Below are positions 43,711 through 53,131 of a stretch of 55,446 nt of DNA, piece by piece (positions within the stretch are counted from its first letter, which is position 1; each line of letters opens with the position of its first letter). The position numbers and the translations under genes were made by a program. Source of the DNA: Roseibium sp. TrichSKD4 (GTDB lineage Bacteria > Pseudomonadota > Alphaproteobacteria > Rhizobiales > Stappiaceae). Below the pieces are notes generated by a model that worked only from the letters and a program-made list of their open reading frames with translations, did no database searches and was not told where the DNA came from. Location of the stretch: assembly GCF_000148725.1 (NCBI RefSeq), contig NZ_GL476320.1, positions 758,971 through 814,416 of the forward strand. The letters are read 5' to 3'.

Positions 43711-44928
43711 ATGGAGGAGTTCCACAAAACGAAACGGCTACCGCCGTATGTCTTCGAACAGGTCAATCGACTCAAGGCCAAGGCGCGAGCGGCGGGTGCG
43801 GACATTATTGATCTAGGAATGGGCAATCCGGACCTTCCAACCCCCAAGCATATTGTCGATAAACTGACTGAGGTGGTTCAAGATCCCAGAAGCCACCGGT
43901 ATTCTGCCTCCAAAGGTATTCAGGGCCTGCGGAAGGCTCAAGCAGCCTATTATCAGCGTCGGTTTGATGTAAATTTGAACCCGGATACTCAGGTGGTCGC
44001 AACACTTGGGTCGAAGGAAGGTTTTGCCAATATGGCTCAGGCCATCACAGCGCCCGGTGATGTGATCTTAAGCCCGAACCCCAGCTACCCGATCCATACT
44101 TTCGGCTTTCTGATGGCGGGCGCTTCCATTCGGGCCATCCCAGCCGAGCCGGGACCGGAACTGTTTCACGCTCTTGAGCGTGCTGTCGTTCATTCCGTGC
44201 CAAAGCCGATTGCTGTTATCTTGTGCTATCCAGCCAACCCGACAGCCTATTGCGCTGATATTGAGTTTTATCGTGATGTGGTTGCCTTTGCCCGCAAGCA
44301 CGACATCTTCATTCTCTCGGATCTGGCGTATTCGGAAATCTACTTCGGGGACACCCCACCACCGTCGGTTCTGCAGGTGACGGGCGCTATCGATGTAACG
44401 GCTGAATTCACATCGTTGTCGAAGACCTTTTCCATGCCGGGTTGGCGCATGGGGTTTGCAGTCGGCAATGAGCGGCTGATTGGAGCGCTTGCTCGCGTCA
44501 AATCTTATCTCGATTATGGTGCGTTTACGCCCATTCAGGTTGCGGCAACAGCTGCGTTGAACGGACCCGACACCTGCATTCAAGAAACCCGCGCAATCTA
44601 CAAGCGCCGCCGTGATGTTGTTGTGGAGTCTTTTGGGCGCGCCGGGTGGGATATTCCTGCTCCGGAAGCAAGCATGTTCTGCTGGGCTCCGATCCCTGAA
44701 AAATTCCGCCATCTTGGAAGTCTGGAATTTTCCAAGCTCTTGTTGGAAAAAGCGGAGGTTGCAGTTGCTCCCGGTCTTGGGTTCGGCGAGTACGGTGACG
44801 ATTATGTGCGTATCGGCCTTGTCGAAAATGAACAACGTTTGCGACAAGCTGCTCGCAACGTGCGTCGTTTCCTTGAAAGCGCGGACAAAACATTGCACAA
44901 CGTGGTCCAGCTTGAGGCCTCAAGCTAA
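43711..44928 (+). CDS. PLP-dependent aminotransferase (AlaC-like)
   Basis: This 405-residue fold-type I aminotransferase has the PLP lysine K238 in SLSKTFSMPGWRMGF, the substrate motif MGNPDLPTP near 36-44, NPSYPIHTFGF near 126-136, CYPANPTAYC near 171-180 and the Arg-containing VRIGLVEN near the C-terminus. It resembles alanine/glutamate-pyruvate transaminase AlaC. In related alphaproteobacteria this gene precedes hom, as here (69 bases apart), which suggests work in amino-acid synthesis around homoserine and threonine. The exact donor and acceptor are not fixed by sequence. Confidence 0.9.
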   Translation: MEEFHKTKRLPPYVFEQVNRLKAKARAAGADIIDLGMGNPDLPTPKHIVDKLTEVVQDPRSHRYSASKGIQGLRKAQAAYYQRRFDVNLNPDTQVVATLGSKEGFANMAQAITAPGDVILSPNPSYPIHTFGFLMAGASIRAIPAEPGPELFHALERAVVHSVPKPIAVILCYPANPTAYCADIEFYRDVVAFARKHDIFILSDLAYSEIYFGDTPPPSVLQVTGAIDVTAEFTSLSKTFSMPGWRMGFAVGNERLIGALARVKSYLDYGAFTPIQVAATAALNGPDTCIQETRAIYKRRRDVVVESFGRAGWDIPAPEASMFCWAPIPEKFRHLGSLEFSKLLLEKAEVAVAPGLGFGEYGDDYVRIGLVENEQRLRQAARNVRRFLESADKTLHNVVQLEASS

Positions 44929-44997
44929 GGGGCGGGCTGGCTCAAAGCGCGACCCAGCGCAAGCCCGACGACAATTCGAATTGGAATTCTTTGACAT

Positions 44998-46311
44998 ATG
45001 GCAGATGCACTGAAAATCGGCGTAGCAGGTCTTGGAAATGTAGGGGCTTCCCTGGGCCACCTGCTGGCTGAACATGGCGCACAATTGGCTAAAAAAACTG
45101 GCCGCACCCCGACAGTGACCGCTGTGAGCGCTCGAGACAAGACGAGAGATCGCGGTTTCGATGTATCTGCCATGACGTGGTACACGGACGCTGTTGACAT
45201 GGCAGCCAATGCGGATATCGATGTCTTCGTCGAGTTGATTGGTGGCGACTGCGGCCCTGCGGAAGACAGTGTTCGTGCCGCGCTGGGCCGAGGAGTTCCG
45301 GTTGTCTCAGCCAATAAGGCTCTTCTCGCCAAACATGGTGTTGAACTCGCGGATCTTGCCGAGAAAAATGGTGTCGCTCTGAATTACGAAGCGGCGGTTG
45401 CCGGCGGGATTCCTATCGTCAAGACAATGCGGGAAAATCTGTCCGGCAATGCTGTGTCACGCGTCTACGGTATTTTGAACGGTACTTGCAATTACATCCT
45501 GACCCGTATGGAGGCCGACGAGATCAGTTTTGAAGAGTGTTTGGCTGATGCCCAACGTCTTGGATACGCAGAAGCTGATCCGACCTTTGATATTGAAGGC
45601 AATGATACTGCGCATAAGCTCGCGATCCTGACCAGCCTCGCGTTCGGTACCAAGATTTCTGATGACACCATTTATATGGAAGGTATCACGTCGATTACGA
45701 CGGCCGATATACAGGCGGCTGATGAACTTGGTTTCCGCATCAAGCTTCTTGGTGTTGCACAGAAAACCGATACCGGGATTGAGCAGCGGGTTCACCCGAC
45801 CATGGTGCCGAAATCATCCGCCATTGCGCGCATCGACGGAGTGTTGAACGCTGTAGCCGTGGATGGCGACTTCGTCGGCGAAGTTGTTCTAGTTGGCCCG
45901 GGGGCTGGTGGCAATGCGACCGCTTCGGCTGTCGTGGCGGATATCGCTGACATTGCCCGTGGTGACAAAACACCAGTCTTGGGTGTGCCTGCAAGCGATC
46001 TTGTAGACTACACCCGTGCCCGGATGCGCAAACACGAAGGTGGGTATTACATTCGCCTGTCTGTCTATGACCGGCCGGGACACTTTGCCCAAATCGCCTC
46101 AAGCATGGGCGAAAAGGGCATCTCGCTGGAATCCATCGTCCAGCGCCGCGAAAGCCCGCGCACAGAAGCGAATGGCGATGAGCCGCAACCGGTTATTCTG
46201 ATTACCCACGAGACAACCGAGCAAGCCGTCAAAGAGGCGCTCGAAGACATCTTGTCCAAGGGTGTTGTGGCGGACAAGCCGCAGATGATCCGTATCGAAA
46301 AACTTCAATAA
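44998..46311 (+). CDS. hom: Homoserine dehydrogenase
   Basis: This 437-residue enzyme reduces aspartate semialdehyde to homoserine, the branch point to threonine and methionine. The NAD(P)-binding GVAGLGNVGASLGHLL is at 8-23, the catalytic core includes NYEAAVAGGIPI and LNGTCNYILTRM, and a C-terminal ACT domain starts near 350 (VYDRPGHFAQIASSMGEKG). ACT domains allow feedback control, usually by threonine. The start ATG at 44998 lies 69 bases after the aminotransferase. The series continues with glpX. Confidence 0.96.
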   Translation: MADALKIGVAGLGNVGASLGHLLAEHGAQLAKKTGRTPTVTAVSARDKTRDRGFDVSAMTWYTDAVDMAANADIDVFVELIGGDCGPAEDSVRAALGRGVPVVSANKALLAKHGVELADLAEKNGVALNYEAAVAGGIPIVKTMRENLSGNAVSRVYGILNGTCNYILTRMEADEISFEECLADAQRLGYAEADPTFDIEGNDTAHKLAILTSLAFGTKISDDTIYMEGITSITTADIQAADELGFRIKLLGVAQKTDTGIEQRVHPTMVPKSSAIARIDGVLNAVAVDGDFVGEVVLVGPGAGGNATASAVVADIADIARGDKTPVLGVPASDLVDYTRARMRKHEGGYYIRLSVYDRPGHFAQIASSMGEKGISLESIVQRRESPRTEANGDEPQPVILITHETTEQAVKEALEDILSKGVVADKPQMIRIEKLQ

Positions 46312-46368
46312 TAAGGGACCGGCCGCCTTGCCAAAAAGGTCACGGGCTGGAGAGAACTGGAGAGTTTA

Positions 46369-47364
46369 ATGTCGAACACCGATGAAGCTGCAGGCAGCGG
46401 TCTGGACCGGATCCTGACCCTGGAATTGGCACGTGTGAGTGAACGTGCCGCTGTTGCTGCAGCGCGTCTGCGTGGCCGAGGTGATGAAATGGCAGCCGAT
46501 CAGGCCGCTGTTGATGCCATGCGCCGTGAACTGAACCGCCTGCCGATTGACGGAACTGTCGTCATTGGTGAGGGCGAACGCGACGAAGCTCCTATGCTCT
46601 ATATTGGTGAAAGTGTTGGCACAAAGCAGGGATCGAAGGTTGATATCGCGCTCGATCCGCTGGAAGGCACGACAATTTGCGCCAAGAACCTTCCGAACTC
46701 CCTGGCTGTCATTGCGCTGGCGCCGGAAGGCGATCTTTTGAACGCGCCGGACAGCTACATGGACAAGATCGCTATCGGGCCCGGCTATCCGGATAACCTG
46801 ATTGATCTCGACGCGCCAATTGCTGACAATCTTGCAGCCGTTGCCAAGGAAAAAGGCGTTTCCATTAACGAAGTTACGGCTTGTGTCTTGGATCGTCCGC
46901 GTCATGCCCGTTTGATTGAAGACATTCGGGCAACTGGTGCAGCTATTCGCCTGATCGGTGACGGTGACGTCGCCGGTGTCATTCACACAACGGACCCGGA
47001 TGAGACTGGTATCGATCTTTATGCCGGTATCGGAGGTGCGCCTGAAGGTGTTCTGGCGGCCGCAGCACTGCGCTGTATTGGTGGTCAGATGCAGACCCGT
47101 CTTGTGATCACGCGTGACGAACAGGTCGAGCGCGCGCACCGGATGGGCATTGAAGACATCAAGAAGAAGTACACTTTGGAAGAGATGGCGGGTCCGGACG
47201 TTCTGTTCGCTGCAACTGGCGTAACCGATGGCAACTTCCTTCAAGGTGTGAAGTTCGGGCGGAACCAGATCATTACGCACACTGTCGTGATGCGGTCTTC
47301 CACCGGAACGGTGCGCTATATCAAGGCGCAACATCAACACACGGACCGGTTTGAACTGGCCTAA
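46369..47364 (+). CDS. glpX: Class II fructose-1,6-bisphosphatase
   Basis: This 331-residue GlpX-type phosphatase hydrolyses fructose-1,6-bisphosphate in gluconeogenesis. The metal and substrate motifs VIGEGERDEAPMLYIGE (about 64-80), DPLEGTT (about 93-99), GDGDVAGVI and GIGGAPEGVLAAAALRC are intact. It lies 57 bases after hom and 47 before recJ, all in the same direction. The hom-glpX-recJ order recurs in related bacteria. Confidence 0.96.
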   Translation: MSNTDEAAGSGLDRILTLELARVSERAAVAAARLRGRGDEMAADQAAVDAMRRELNRLPIDGTVVIGEGERDEAPMLYIGESVGTKQGSKVDIALDPLEGTTICAKNLPNSLAVIALAPEGDLLNAPDSYMDKIAIGPGYPDNLIDLDAPIADNLAAVAKEKGVSINEVTACVLDRPRHARLIEDIRATGAAIRLIGDGDVAGVIHTTDPDETGIDLYAGIGGAPEGVLAAAALRCIGGQMQTRLVITRDEQVERAHRMGIEDIKKKYTLEEMAGPDVLFAATGVTDGNFLQGVKFGRNQIITHTVVMRSSTGTVRYIKAQHQHTDRFELA

Positions 47365-47411
47365 AGCGTTGAATTGATGGGACTGACACATTTGAACCTG
47401 AGGACAGGCCA

Positions 47412-49232
47412 ATGACTGGGGGCACTGATTTGCAGATACCCGGTCGGTTGGTTCTCGGGGTTCAAAAGTCGTTCAACCAAAATGCGTGGCGCGATCGGCT
47501 GTCGGAAGACGAGCAGCGCCATGCTATGGCCATCAGTCAGAGATTGGGCGTGCCGGATGTGTTGGCGCGGGTGATGGCGGCGCGCGGTGTGTTGCCGGAG
47601 TCTGCCGAGGCATTTCTTGCGCCATCCATCAAAACCTTGATGCCTGATCCATCCAACCTTGTTGACATGGATTCTGCTGTCAGCCGGGTGGCTGATGCGA
47701 TCCAATCCGGCAAGAATATCGCTATTTTTGGCGATTATGATGTGGATGGGGCAACCTCTTCAGCGGTTCTGGCTCGATATCTCAGATGGACCGGAATTGA
47801 TCCGGTTATCCATATTCCAGACCGGATTATTGAAGGGTATGGCCCGAACGGTCCTGCGCTGGAGCATTTGAAAGCCGGTGGCGCAGACCTGCTTGTGACC
47901 GTCGATTGCGGGAGCACCTCTTTTGACGCCTTTGAGGTAGCGCGCAGTGTTGGTTTGAATGTGGTCGTGATCGATCACCACCAGGTTGGAGAAACGCTTC
48001 CCAAAGTTGCTGCGCTCGTGAATCCAAACCGGCAGGATGATTTGTCAGGGCAAGAACACCTTGCTGCGGTTGGCGTCACCTTCTTGTTTGTAGTCGGGCT
48101 GAACAGGGAACTACGCCAGCGCGGCTTTTTCAATGGCAAAGCTGCACCAGACCTGCTCGCGCTTCTTGATCTGGTGGCGCTTGGAACTGTTTGTGACGTT
48201 GTGCCTTTAAAGGGTCTTAACCGAGCCTATGTGATGCGGGGGTTGGAGGTCATGCATCAGCGTCGCAACCCCGGTCTTGCGTTTCTGGTGGATGTGGCCC
48301 GTGTGGTGGGCAAGGTTGCGCCTTATCATCTCGGGTTTTTGCTCGGGCCGAGGATCAATGCAGGAGGGCGCATTGGAGACGCTGCTCTTGGCGCGCGTTT
48401 GCTCACCTCAGAGGATCATGTCACCGCTCGTGAAATTGCAGCGCGGCTTGATGAACTGAACACGGAACGTCAGGCCATGGAAGCTGTGATGCTGGAGCAG
48501 GCGGACGCGCAAGCCACACTTGCCATTGAAGCCAAGGACCCTGCTGTTCTTCTAACCGGTTCAGACGACTGGCATCCGGGCATTGTCGGACTGATTGCCT
48601 CGCGTTTAAAAGATGCTCATCGCAGGCCTTCGTTTGCAATCGCTTATGATGAAACGGGTAAGGGGACCGGATCGGGGAGGTCTATTCCCGGTGTTGATCT
48701 TGGCAAGGTCGTCCGGAAAGCGGTTGATGAAGGGCTGTTGGAAAAAGGTGGTGGTCACGCCATGGCAGCGGGCCTGACCGTTTTGAAGGATAAGGTTGAA
48801 GCTCTGACCGAGTACTTTGATACTCATTTGAGAGCGGATGTCGAACAAACCAATGCATCTCGTGACTTGAAAATCGATGGGGCTCTGACAGCGACCGGTG
48901 CCAATCTCGACCTCATGAACATGCTGGAAAAGGCCGGCCCATATGGGGCAGGGCATTCAGAACCTGTGTTTGTGTTTCCGACGCACCGGGTGTCCTTTGC
49001 CGATGTCGTGGGCAAGGGACATGTCCGGGCGTCGCTTGCAAGTTCCGATGGTGCGAAAATCAAGGCAATTTCCTTCAAGGCGGAAGACAAGCCGCATGGC
49101 AAGGCCTTGCTGGAAAAGCGCGGTCAATCTGTCCATGTGGCGGGCAGTTTGTCGGTCGATACGTGGCAAGGGACACCAAGGGTTCAGCTGCGAATTCTGG
49201 ATGTTGCAGATCCGCAGACATCCCGCCGATAA
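47412..49232 (+). CDS. recJ: Single-strand-specific exonuclease RecJ
   Basis: This 606-residue DHH-family 5'-3' exonuclease for single-stranded DNA works in recombination and mismatch repair. The metal site is spread over GDYDVDGATS (about 97-106), TVDCGS, the DHH motif in VIDHHQVG (about 182-189) and the DHHA1 domain SGRSIPGVDLG and GGHAMAAG. The C-terminal OB-like domain (about 460-600) is complete. Length is typical. Confidence 0.95.
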   Translation: MTGGTDLQIPGRLVLGVQKSFNQNAWRDRLSEDEQRHAMAISQRLGVPDVLARVMAARGVLPESAEAFLAPSIKTLMPDPSNLVDMDSAVSRVADAIQSGKNIAIFGDYDVDGATSSAVLARYLRWTGIDPVIHIPDRIIEGYGPNGPALEHLKAGGADLLVTVDCGSTSFDAFEVARSVGLNVVVIDHHQVGETLPKVAALVNPNRQDDLSGQEHLAAVGVTFLFVVGLNRELRQRGFFNGKAAPDLLALLDLVALGTVCDVVPLKGLNRAYVMRGLEVMHQRRNPGLAFLVDVARVVGKVAPYHLGFLLGPRINAGGRIGDAALGARLLTSEDHVTAREIAARLDELNTERQAMEAVMLEQADAQATLAIEAKDPAVLLTGSDDWHPGIVGLIASRLKDAHRRPSFAIAYDETGKGTGSGRSIPGVDLGKVVRKAVDEGLLEKGGGHAMAAGLTVLKDKVEALTEYFDTHLRADVEQTNASRDLKIDGALTATGANLDLMNMLEKAGPYGAGHSEPVFVFPTHRVSFADVVGKGHVRASLASSDGAKIKAISFKAEDKPHGKALLEKRGQSVHVAGSLSVDTWQGTPRVQLRILDVADPQTSRR

Positions 49233-49315
49233 ACGTTCGATTAACCATGTTTAACCGTTTGGCAAGTCTTTGAGAGCTATTGTCATGTCTGCTGAAGGAA
49301 TCGGCGGAGATGACC

Positions 49316-49504
49316 ATGGCTCAGAACGAGCTGACAGATATGTTCAGGCAGATTGATCTGCATACAAATCGTGCGCTTGACGGCGTAGCCTCAATGCGCG
49401 CCCGGCCAGAAGCCCGCATTCTTCCTGAAGGCAAAGCTATCCAGCGCATGGGCACGATGCTCGTTTTCGCGCTTGTCGCCGTGTCAGCCCTGATTGTTTT
49501 CTGA
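49316..49504 (+). CDS. Small single-pass membrane protein
   Basis: This 62-residue protein has a soluble, charged N-terminus (MAQNELTDMFRQIDLHTNRA) and a C-terminal membrane helix (MGTMLVFALVAVSALIVF), so it is tail-anchored. The ATG at 49316 has GGAG six bases upstream, and an ATG two codons earlier overlaps that site. No family is recognised. It follows recJ by 83 bases on the same strand. The 264 bases to the next gene hold nothing recognisable. Confidence 0.6.
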   Translation: MAQNELTDMFRQIDLHTNRALDGVASMRARPEARILPEGKAIQRMGTMLVFALVAVSALIVF

Positions 49505-49768
49505 CGAACTGAACCGCTTTCAAGTTTCGCGATCTTGCATTTTCAGGTGCGGTTGAGACACACTCCCGCGAAACCTGCCTGTTCCACGTGTTCGTATTTT
49601 CGGCATCATTGTTCTGACCAATAGAAAATCAGCCAGTTCGACGACAGCAGCTGTGCCGTGTTTTTCTTTTGACGGTCTTGATCCCTTGGTCTGATCAGTT
49701 TGCTGAATAGGACGAGCCGTTGGTGGGAAGAGGTATGCTTCAAAACTTGCGGCTTGAAAAGCGACACC

Positions 49769-50659
49769 ATGGACACCTACAAGATCGGCCTTCTTTCGCT
49801 CAATCTCGGCTTTGCCCCAAACAGCGTTGAAGAGTTTACAGGTCATATCGATACCGTAATGCGCCGTGCCGCTGCGAACGGTGCCCAGCTTTTAATGATC
49901 CCGGAATACGCCGTGGAGGCGTGTTTGGCCTTTAAGCCTGAAGGCATGAAGCCGACGGAAGAAATTCCGTTTTTGGCCAAATGTGGTGCTGAGTTTCGCG
50001 ATCAGATCTCGGCGTTGCCGAAGCGCTATGGCCTTCACGTGTGCCTTGGGTCTTTTCCGATTGATCGTGGAGAGGGAAAATACACCAATACGTCCGTTCT
50101 CCTGACCCGGGATGGGCGGCAGATTGAGCAGGATAAACTTTGCCTGACACCAGGCGAGCAGGACGCCGATAGCTGGACACTGGAGCCGGGGGCGGAGCTG
50201 ACGGTTTTTGATCTCGATGGTCTTAAGGTTGCCATACTGATTTGTCTTGATGTGGAAATGCCAGCGCATTCCTCCTTACTCGCCAAAACCAATATTGACC
50301 TTCTGCTTGTACCCTCAATGACTGAGCGACTTGCGGGGTTTCACCGGGTTTATGACTGCGCAAAGGCACGGGCGGTTGAACTCATGACCAGCGTTGCCGT
50401 TTGTGGTGTCATCGGTGCTGCGCGTGGCACAACGCAGAATGAGACGAATGTGTCAGGAGCGGCGCTGTTTGTTCCTTGTGAAGAAGAGCTTGGTCACAGA
50501 GGTGTTGCTGCATTCGCGAACCCTACGGATGGTGAAGATGGTCAGGACATATATATCGAAGCAGAAGTTCCAGTTGGGATCGTTCGCCAATTGAGGTCAG
50601 GTGAGGCAGAAGTCTGGCCCGGTGCTTGGACTGCGGATCATGTGACATTGCGGACATAA
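49769..50659 (+). CDS. Carbon-nitrogen hydrolase (nitrilase superfamily)
   Basis: This 296-residue nitrilase-superfamily hydrolase has the full Glu-Lys-Cys triad: E46 in MIPEYAVEA, K123 in EQDKLCLTPGE and C159 in ILICLDVEMP. The superfamily cleaves non-peptide C-N bonds in amides or carbamoyl compounds. The substrate is unknown. The ATG at 49769 starts at the natural beta-strand (MDTYKIGLLSLNLGF). A longer frame from 49700 adds nothing family-like. The ribosome site is weak. The Nudix gene follows 126 bases downstream. Confidence 0.88.
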   Translation: MDTYKIGLLSLNLGFAPNSVEEFTGHIDTVMRRAAANGAQLLMIPEYAVEACLAFKPEGMKPTEEIPFLAKCGAEFRDQISALPKRYGLHVCLGSFPIDRGEGKYTNTSVLLTRDGRQIEQDKLCLTPGEQDADSWTLEPGAELTVFDLDGLKVAILICLDVEMPAHSSLLAKTNIDLLLVPSMTERLAGFHRVYDCAKARAVELMTSVAVCGVIGAARGTTQNETNVSGAALFVPCEEELGHRGVAAFANPTDGEDGQDIYIEAEVPVGIVRQLRSGEAEVWPGAWTADHVTLRT

Positions 50660-50784
50660 CCCATAGGGAGAGTGTAGATAACGCTGAGTAATATGCACTG
50701 TGTGCACAATTTTTGATGAATATTTTGGAAGATGGCACTATATTCGCCCCCTAAAGTTACAATCAAAACGGGAATTGGATTCGT

Positions 50785-51288
50785 ATGGCTGCAGCTGAGG
50801 ACATGAAAGCGCCCAGCACGACTTGGTTGGAGAGTGTTGTTGGTCTGTTTATCAAGCCGACACGTCTTCAGATCGCAGCCTTGTGTTATCGGATGACGGT
50901 TTCTGGTGTTGAGGTGTTGTTGCTTACATCTCGCGAAAAAGGGCGTTGGATTCTGCCAAAAGGGTGGCCTGAGCTTGAACTTGAGGCCCATGAAACAGCG
51001 CTTTTGGAAGCTTATGAAGAAGCTGGTGTGCGTGGAAACGCCGACCGTCAACCTTATGCAAAATTTGCGTCGTATAAGGGGTTGGAAAAGGGGCTTCAGA
51101 TTCGAACAACGGTCTTGGCTTTTCGCATTGAGGTCACCGAAATACTTGAGGACTACCCGGAAAAGGGTCAGCGTCAAGTTGAATGGATGTCTATTGATGA
51201 AGCCATTCAACGCGCCGATGAGCAGGGGGTAAAGCGCTTGCTCAAGAAGTTCAAAAAGGATATGGCCCGCTCACGCATCGCTGCCTGA
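50785..51288 (+). CDS. Nudix hydrolase with a divergent Nudix box
   Basis: This 167-residue Nudix-fold protein resembles the diphosphoinositol-polyphosphate-phosphatase-like group in alphaproteobacteria (ILPKGWP...). The 23-residue box from G-W-P to A-G-V keeps the E-x-x-E-E core. It has Leu where the usual Arg stands just before it, and Leu in place of the first Glu, so metal binding may still work but activity could differ. The substrate would be a nucleoside diphosphate linked to another group. Start ATG 50785. It precedes two Pit transporters on the same strand. Confidence 0.85.
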   Translation: MAAAEDMKAPSTTWLESVVGLFIKPTRLQIAALCYRMTVSGVEVLLLTSREKGRWILPKGWPELELEAHETALLEAYEEAGVRGNADRQPYAKFASYKGLEKGLQIRTTVLAFRIEVTEILEDYPEKGQRQVEWMSIDEAIQRADEQGVKRLLKKFKKDMARSRIAA

Positions 51289-51361
51289 GGTTCTCGTGTC
51301 AGGCAAGCAAAGGTGTTTGCCAGGAAAGATGAATGTTTAAACTGATATCGGGCGTGTTCGT

Positions 51362-52912
51362 TTGGGGCGGGCAGGCACGTTGAAGCCGTTCAAGAACACA
51401 AAGAGATATCGCGGACCGGCTCTCGATAAGGATCTGGACAAGATTGCCTATGTCGAAGGGGCAGCGGACAGTCTCGGGCGACGTCTTGTTGCGCCGGGTT
51501 TGGCGCTTGTATTTATGGCATTTTGCGGCTTTGCCGCGTCTTATCAGCTTGATTTCCTGACGAATTCTAATGCCATCATCCTCTTCTTTGCGGCCGTGAT
51601 CGGTGCCTATATGGCGTTGAATATCGGGGCAAATGATGTTGCCAACAACGTCGGTCCTGCAGTTGGGGCCAAAGCGGTCAGCCTAAAGACAGCTCTTGTT
51701 TTGGCAGTTGTTTTTGAATGTGCAGGCGCTCTGCTCGCGGGCGACAAGGTGCTGGATACGGTGGCAACCGATATCCTTCCGCTTGCGTCGGGCTTGGAGC
51801 CTGAGCTCTTCATGACAGCGATGATGTCGGCATTGATCGCTTCCGCTGTCTGGATCCACATTGCCACGTATATTGGCGCACCGGTTTCAACCACCCATTC
51901 AGTGATTGGCGGGATCGTTGGCGCAGGGATTGCAGCTGCAGGCTGGTCAGCGCTTAGTTGGCCGGTAATCGGTGCGATCATCGCAAGTTGGGTGTTTTCG
52001 CCATTGCTCGGAGCTTTGGTTGCTGCAGCGTTTCTCTGGTTTATCAATGCCATGATTGTTGATCGTGAAAATAAGCTTGCTGCAGCGCGGTTCTGGCTGC
52101 CTATCTTGATTGGCGGTATGATTTTTGCCTTCAGTGCTTTCTTCTTCATCAAGGCTCTGGACCGAATTCTTGTCGTTCATTGGGCGCTGGCTTTCCTGAT
52201 TTCTGCACTTTTGGGAGGAATTGCGTGGATGGTCAGCGGTCCGCTGATTGTCCGGCAGACTTTTGGACTGGAAAACCGGACGCAATCTTTGAAGAAACTG
52301 TTCGTCTGGCCGCTGATGGGAGCTGCATCAGTCCTGTCGTTTGCACATGGGGCCAATGATGTAGCAAACGCTGTTGGACCGGTTGCTGCCATTGTGGAAG
52401 TTCAGCGCGCGCAGGCGGCTGTATTTGACCCGTGGGTGTTGGCTGAGTCTGGCGCGAAAATGCCGATTTGGGTGAGCGCGATTGGCGCGTTTGGTATCTC
52501 GCTCGGGTTGCTGTTGTTTGGTCCGCGTCTCATTCGTGTGGTTGGGCAGCGGATTACCAAGCTCAATCCCATCCGCGCGTTCTGCGTTTCCCTTTCAGCG
52601 GCTGTCACGGTCTTGCTGGCGACCAGTTTCGGCTTGCCCGTCAGCTCCACCTATATTGCGGTAGGGGCAATCTTCGGCGTTGGTTTCTATCGTGAATGGC
52701 GGCGGGACAGAAAGCGGTCTGCCGGCTCGCATTTTCGCGGGTTGGTAAGCGGTGGACGCGGGGTTCGGAACAGGGAAGCGCACCAAAGACGGCTACTTGT
52801 TCGCCGGTCTTATCTTCTGACAATTGTCGGTGCCTGGATCGTAACCGTCCCGATTGCAGCTGCGCTTGCGGCCCTGACTTACAGGGTCATTCTGATTTTT
52901 GTCGAAATTTGA
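51362..52912 (+). CDS. Pit-family inorganic phosphate transporter, first copy
   Basis: This 516-residue PiT-type transporter has about 11 membrane helices. The two family signature repeats are GANDVANNVGPAVGAKAVSL (N-half) and AHGANDVANAVGPVAAI (C-half). Pit proteins carry phosphate or sulfate with a cation. A cytoplasmic loop rich in Arg follows near residues 440-480. The start is uncertain: TTG at 51362 opens the frame, a TTG at 51380 is also possible, and neither has a strong ribosome site. A close paralogue follows 219 bases downstream. Confidence 0.85.
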   Translation: MGRAGTLKPFKNTKRYRGPALDKDLDKIAYVEGAADSLGRRLVAPGLALVFMAFCGFAASYQLDFLTNSNAIILFFAAVIGAYMALNIGANDVANNVGPAVGAKAVSLKTALVLAVVFECAGALLAGDKVLDTVATDILPLASGLEPELFMTAMMSALIASAVWIHIATYIGAPVSTTHSVIGGIVGAGIAAAGWSALSWPVIGAIIASWVFSPLLGALVAAAFLWFINAMIVDRENKLAAARFWLPILIGGMIFAFSAFFFIKALDRILVVHWALAFLISALLGGIAWMVSGPLIVRQTFGLENRTQSLKKLFVWPLMGAASVLSFAHGANDVANAVGPVAAIVEVQRAQAAVFDPWVLAESGAKMPIWVSAIGAFGISLGLLLFGPRLIRVVGQRITKLNPIRAFCVSLSAAVTVLLATSFGLPVSSTYIAVGAIFGVGFYREWRRDRKRSAGSHFRGLVSGGRGVRNREAHQRRLLVRRSYLLTIVGAWIVTVPIAAALAALTYRVILIFVEI

Positions 52913-53131
52913 TTCGGGCAAAATAGAAAACGGTTTTGAAGCTCTGAGATAAAAAGTGGCACTCAGTTCGCTTAATCTTTGACTGTAAGTATAGTTGGCT
53001 AATATTTATCTATGATTGCGTATTTTTCCAATTGAACTTTTCATGGAATCCGGTATCGCCGGGAGGGAAAAACTATCGTTGTGCTGGCGCATCGAGCAAC
53101 AGCGCATCTTCCAGCCGGATGAATATTCGTA

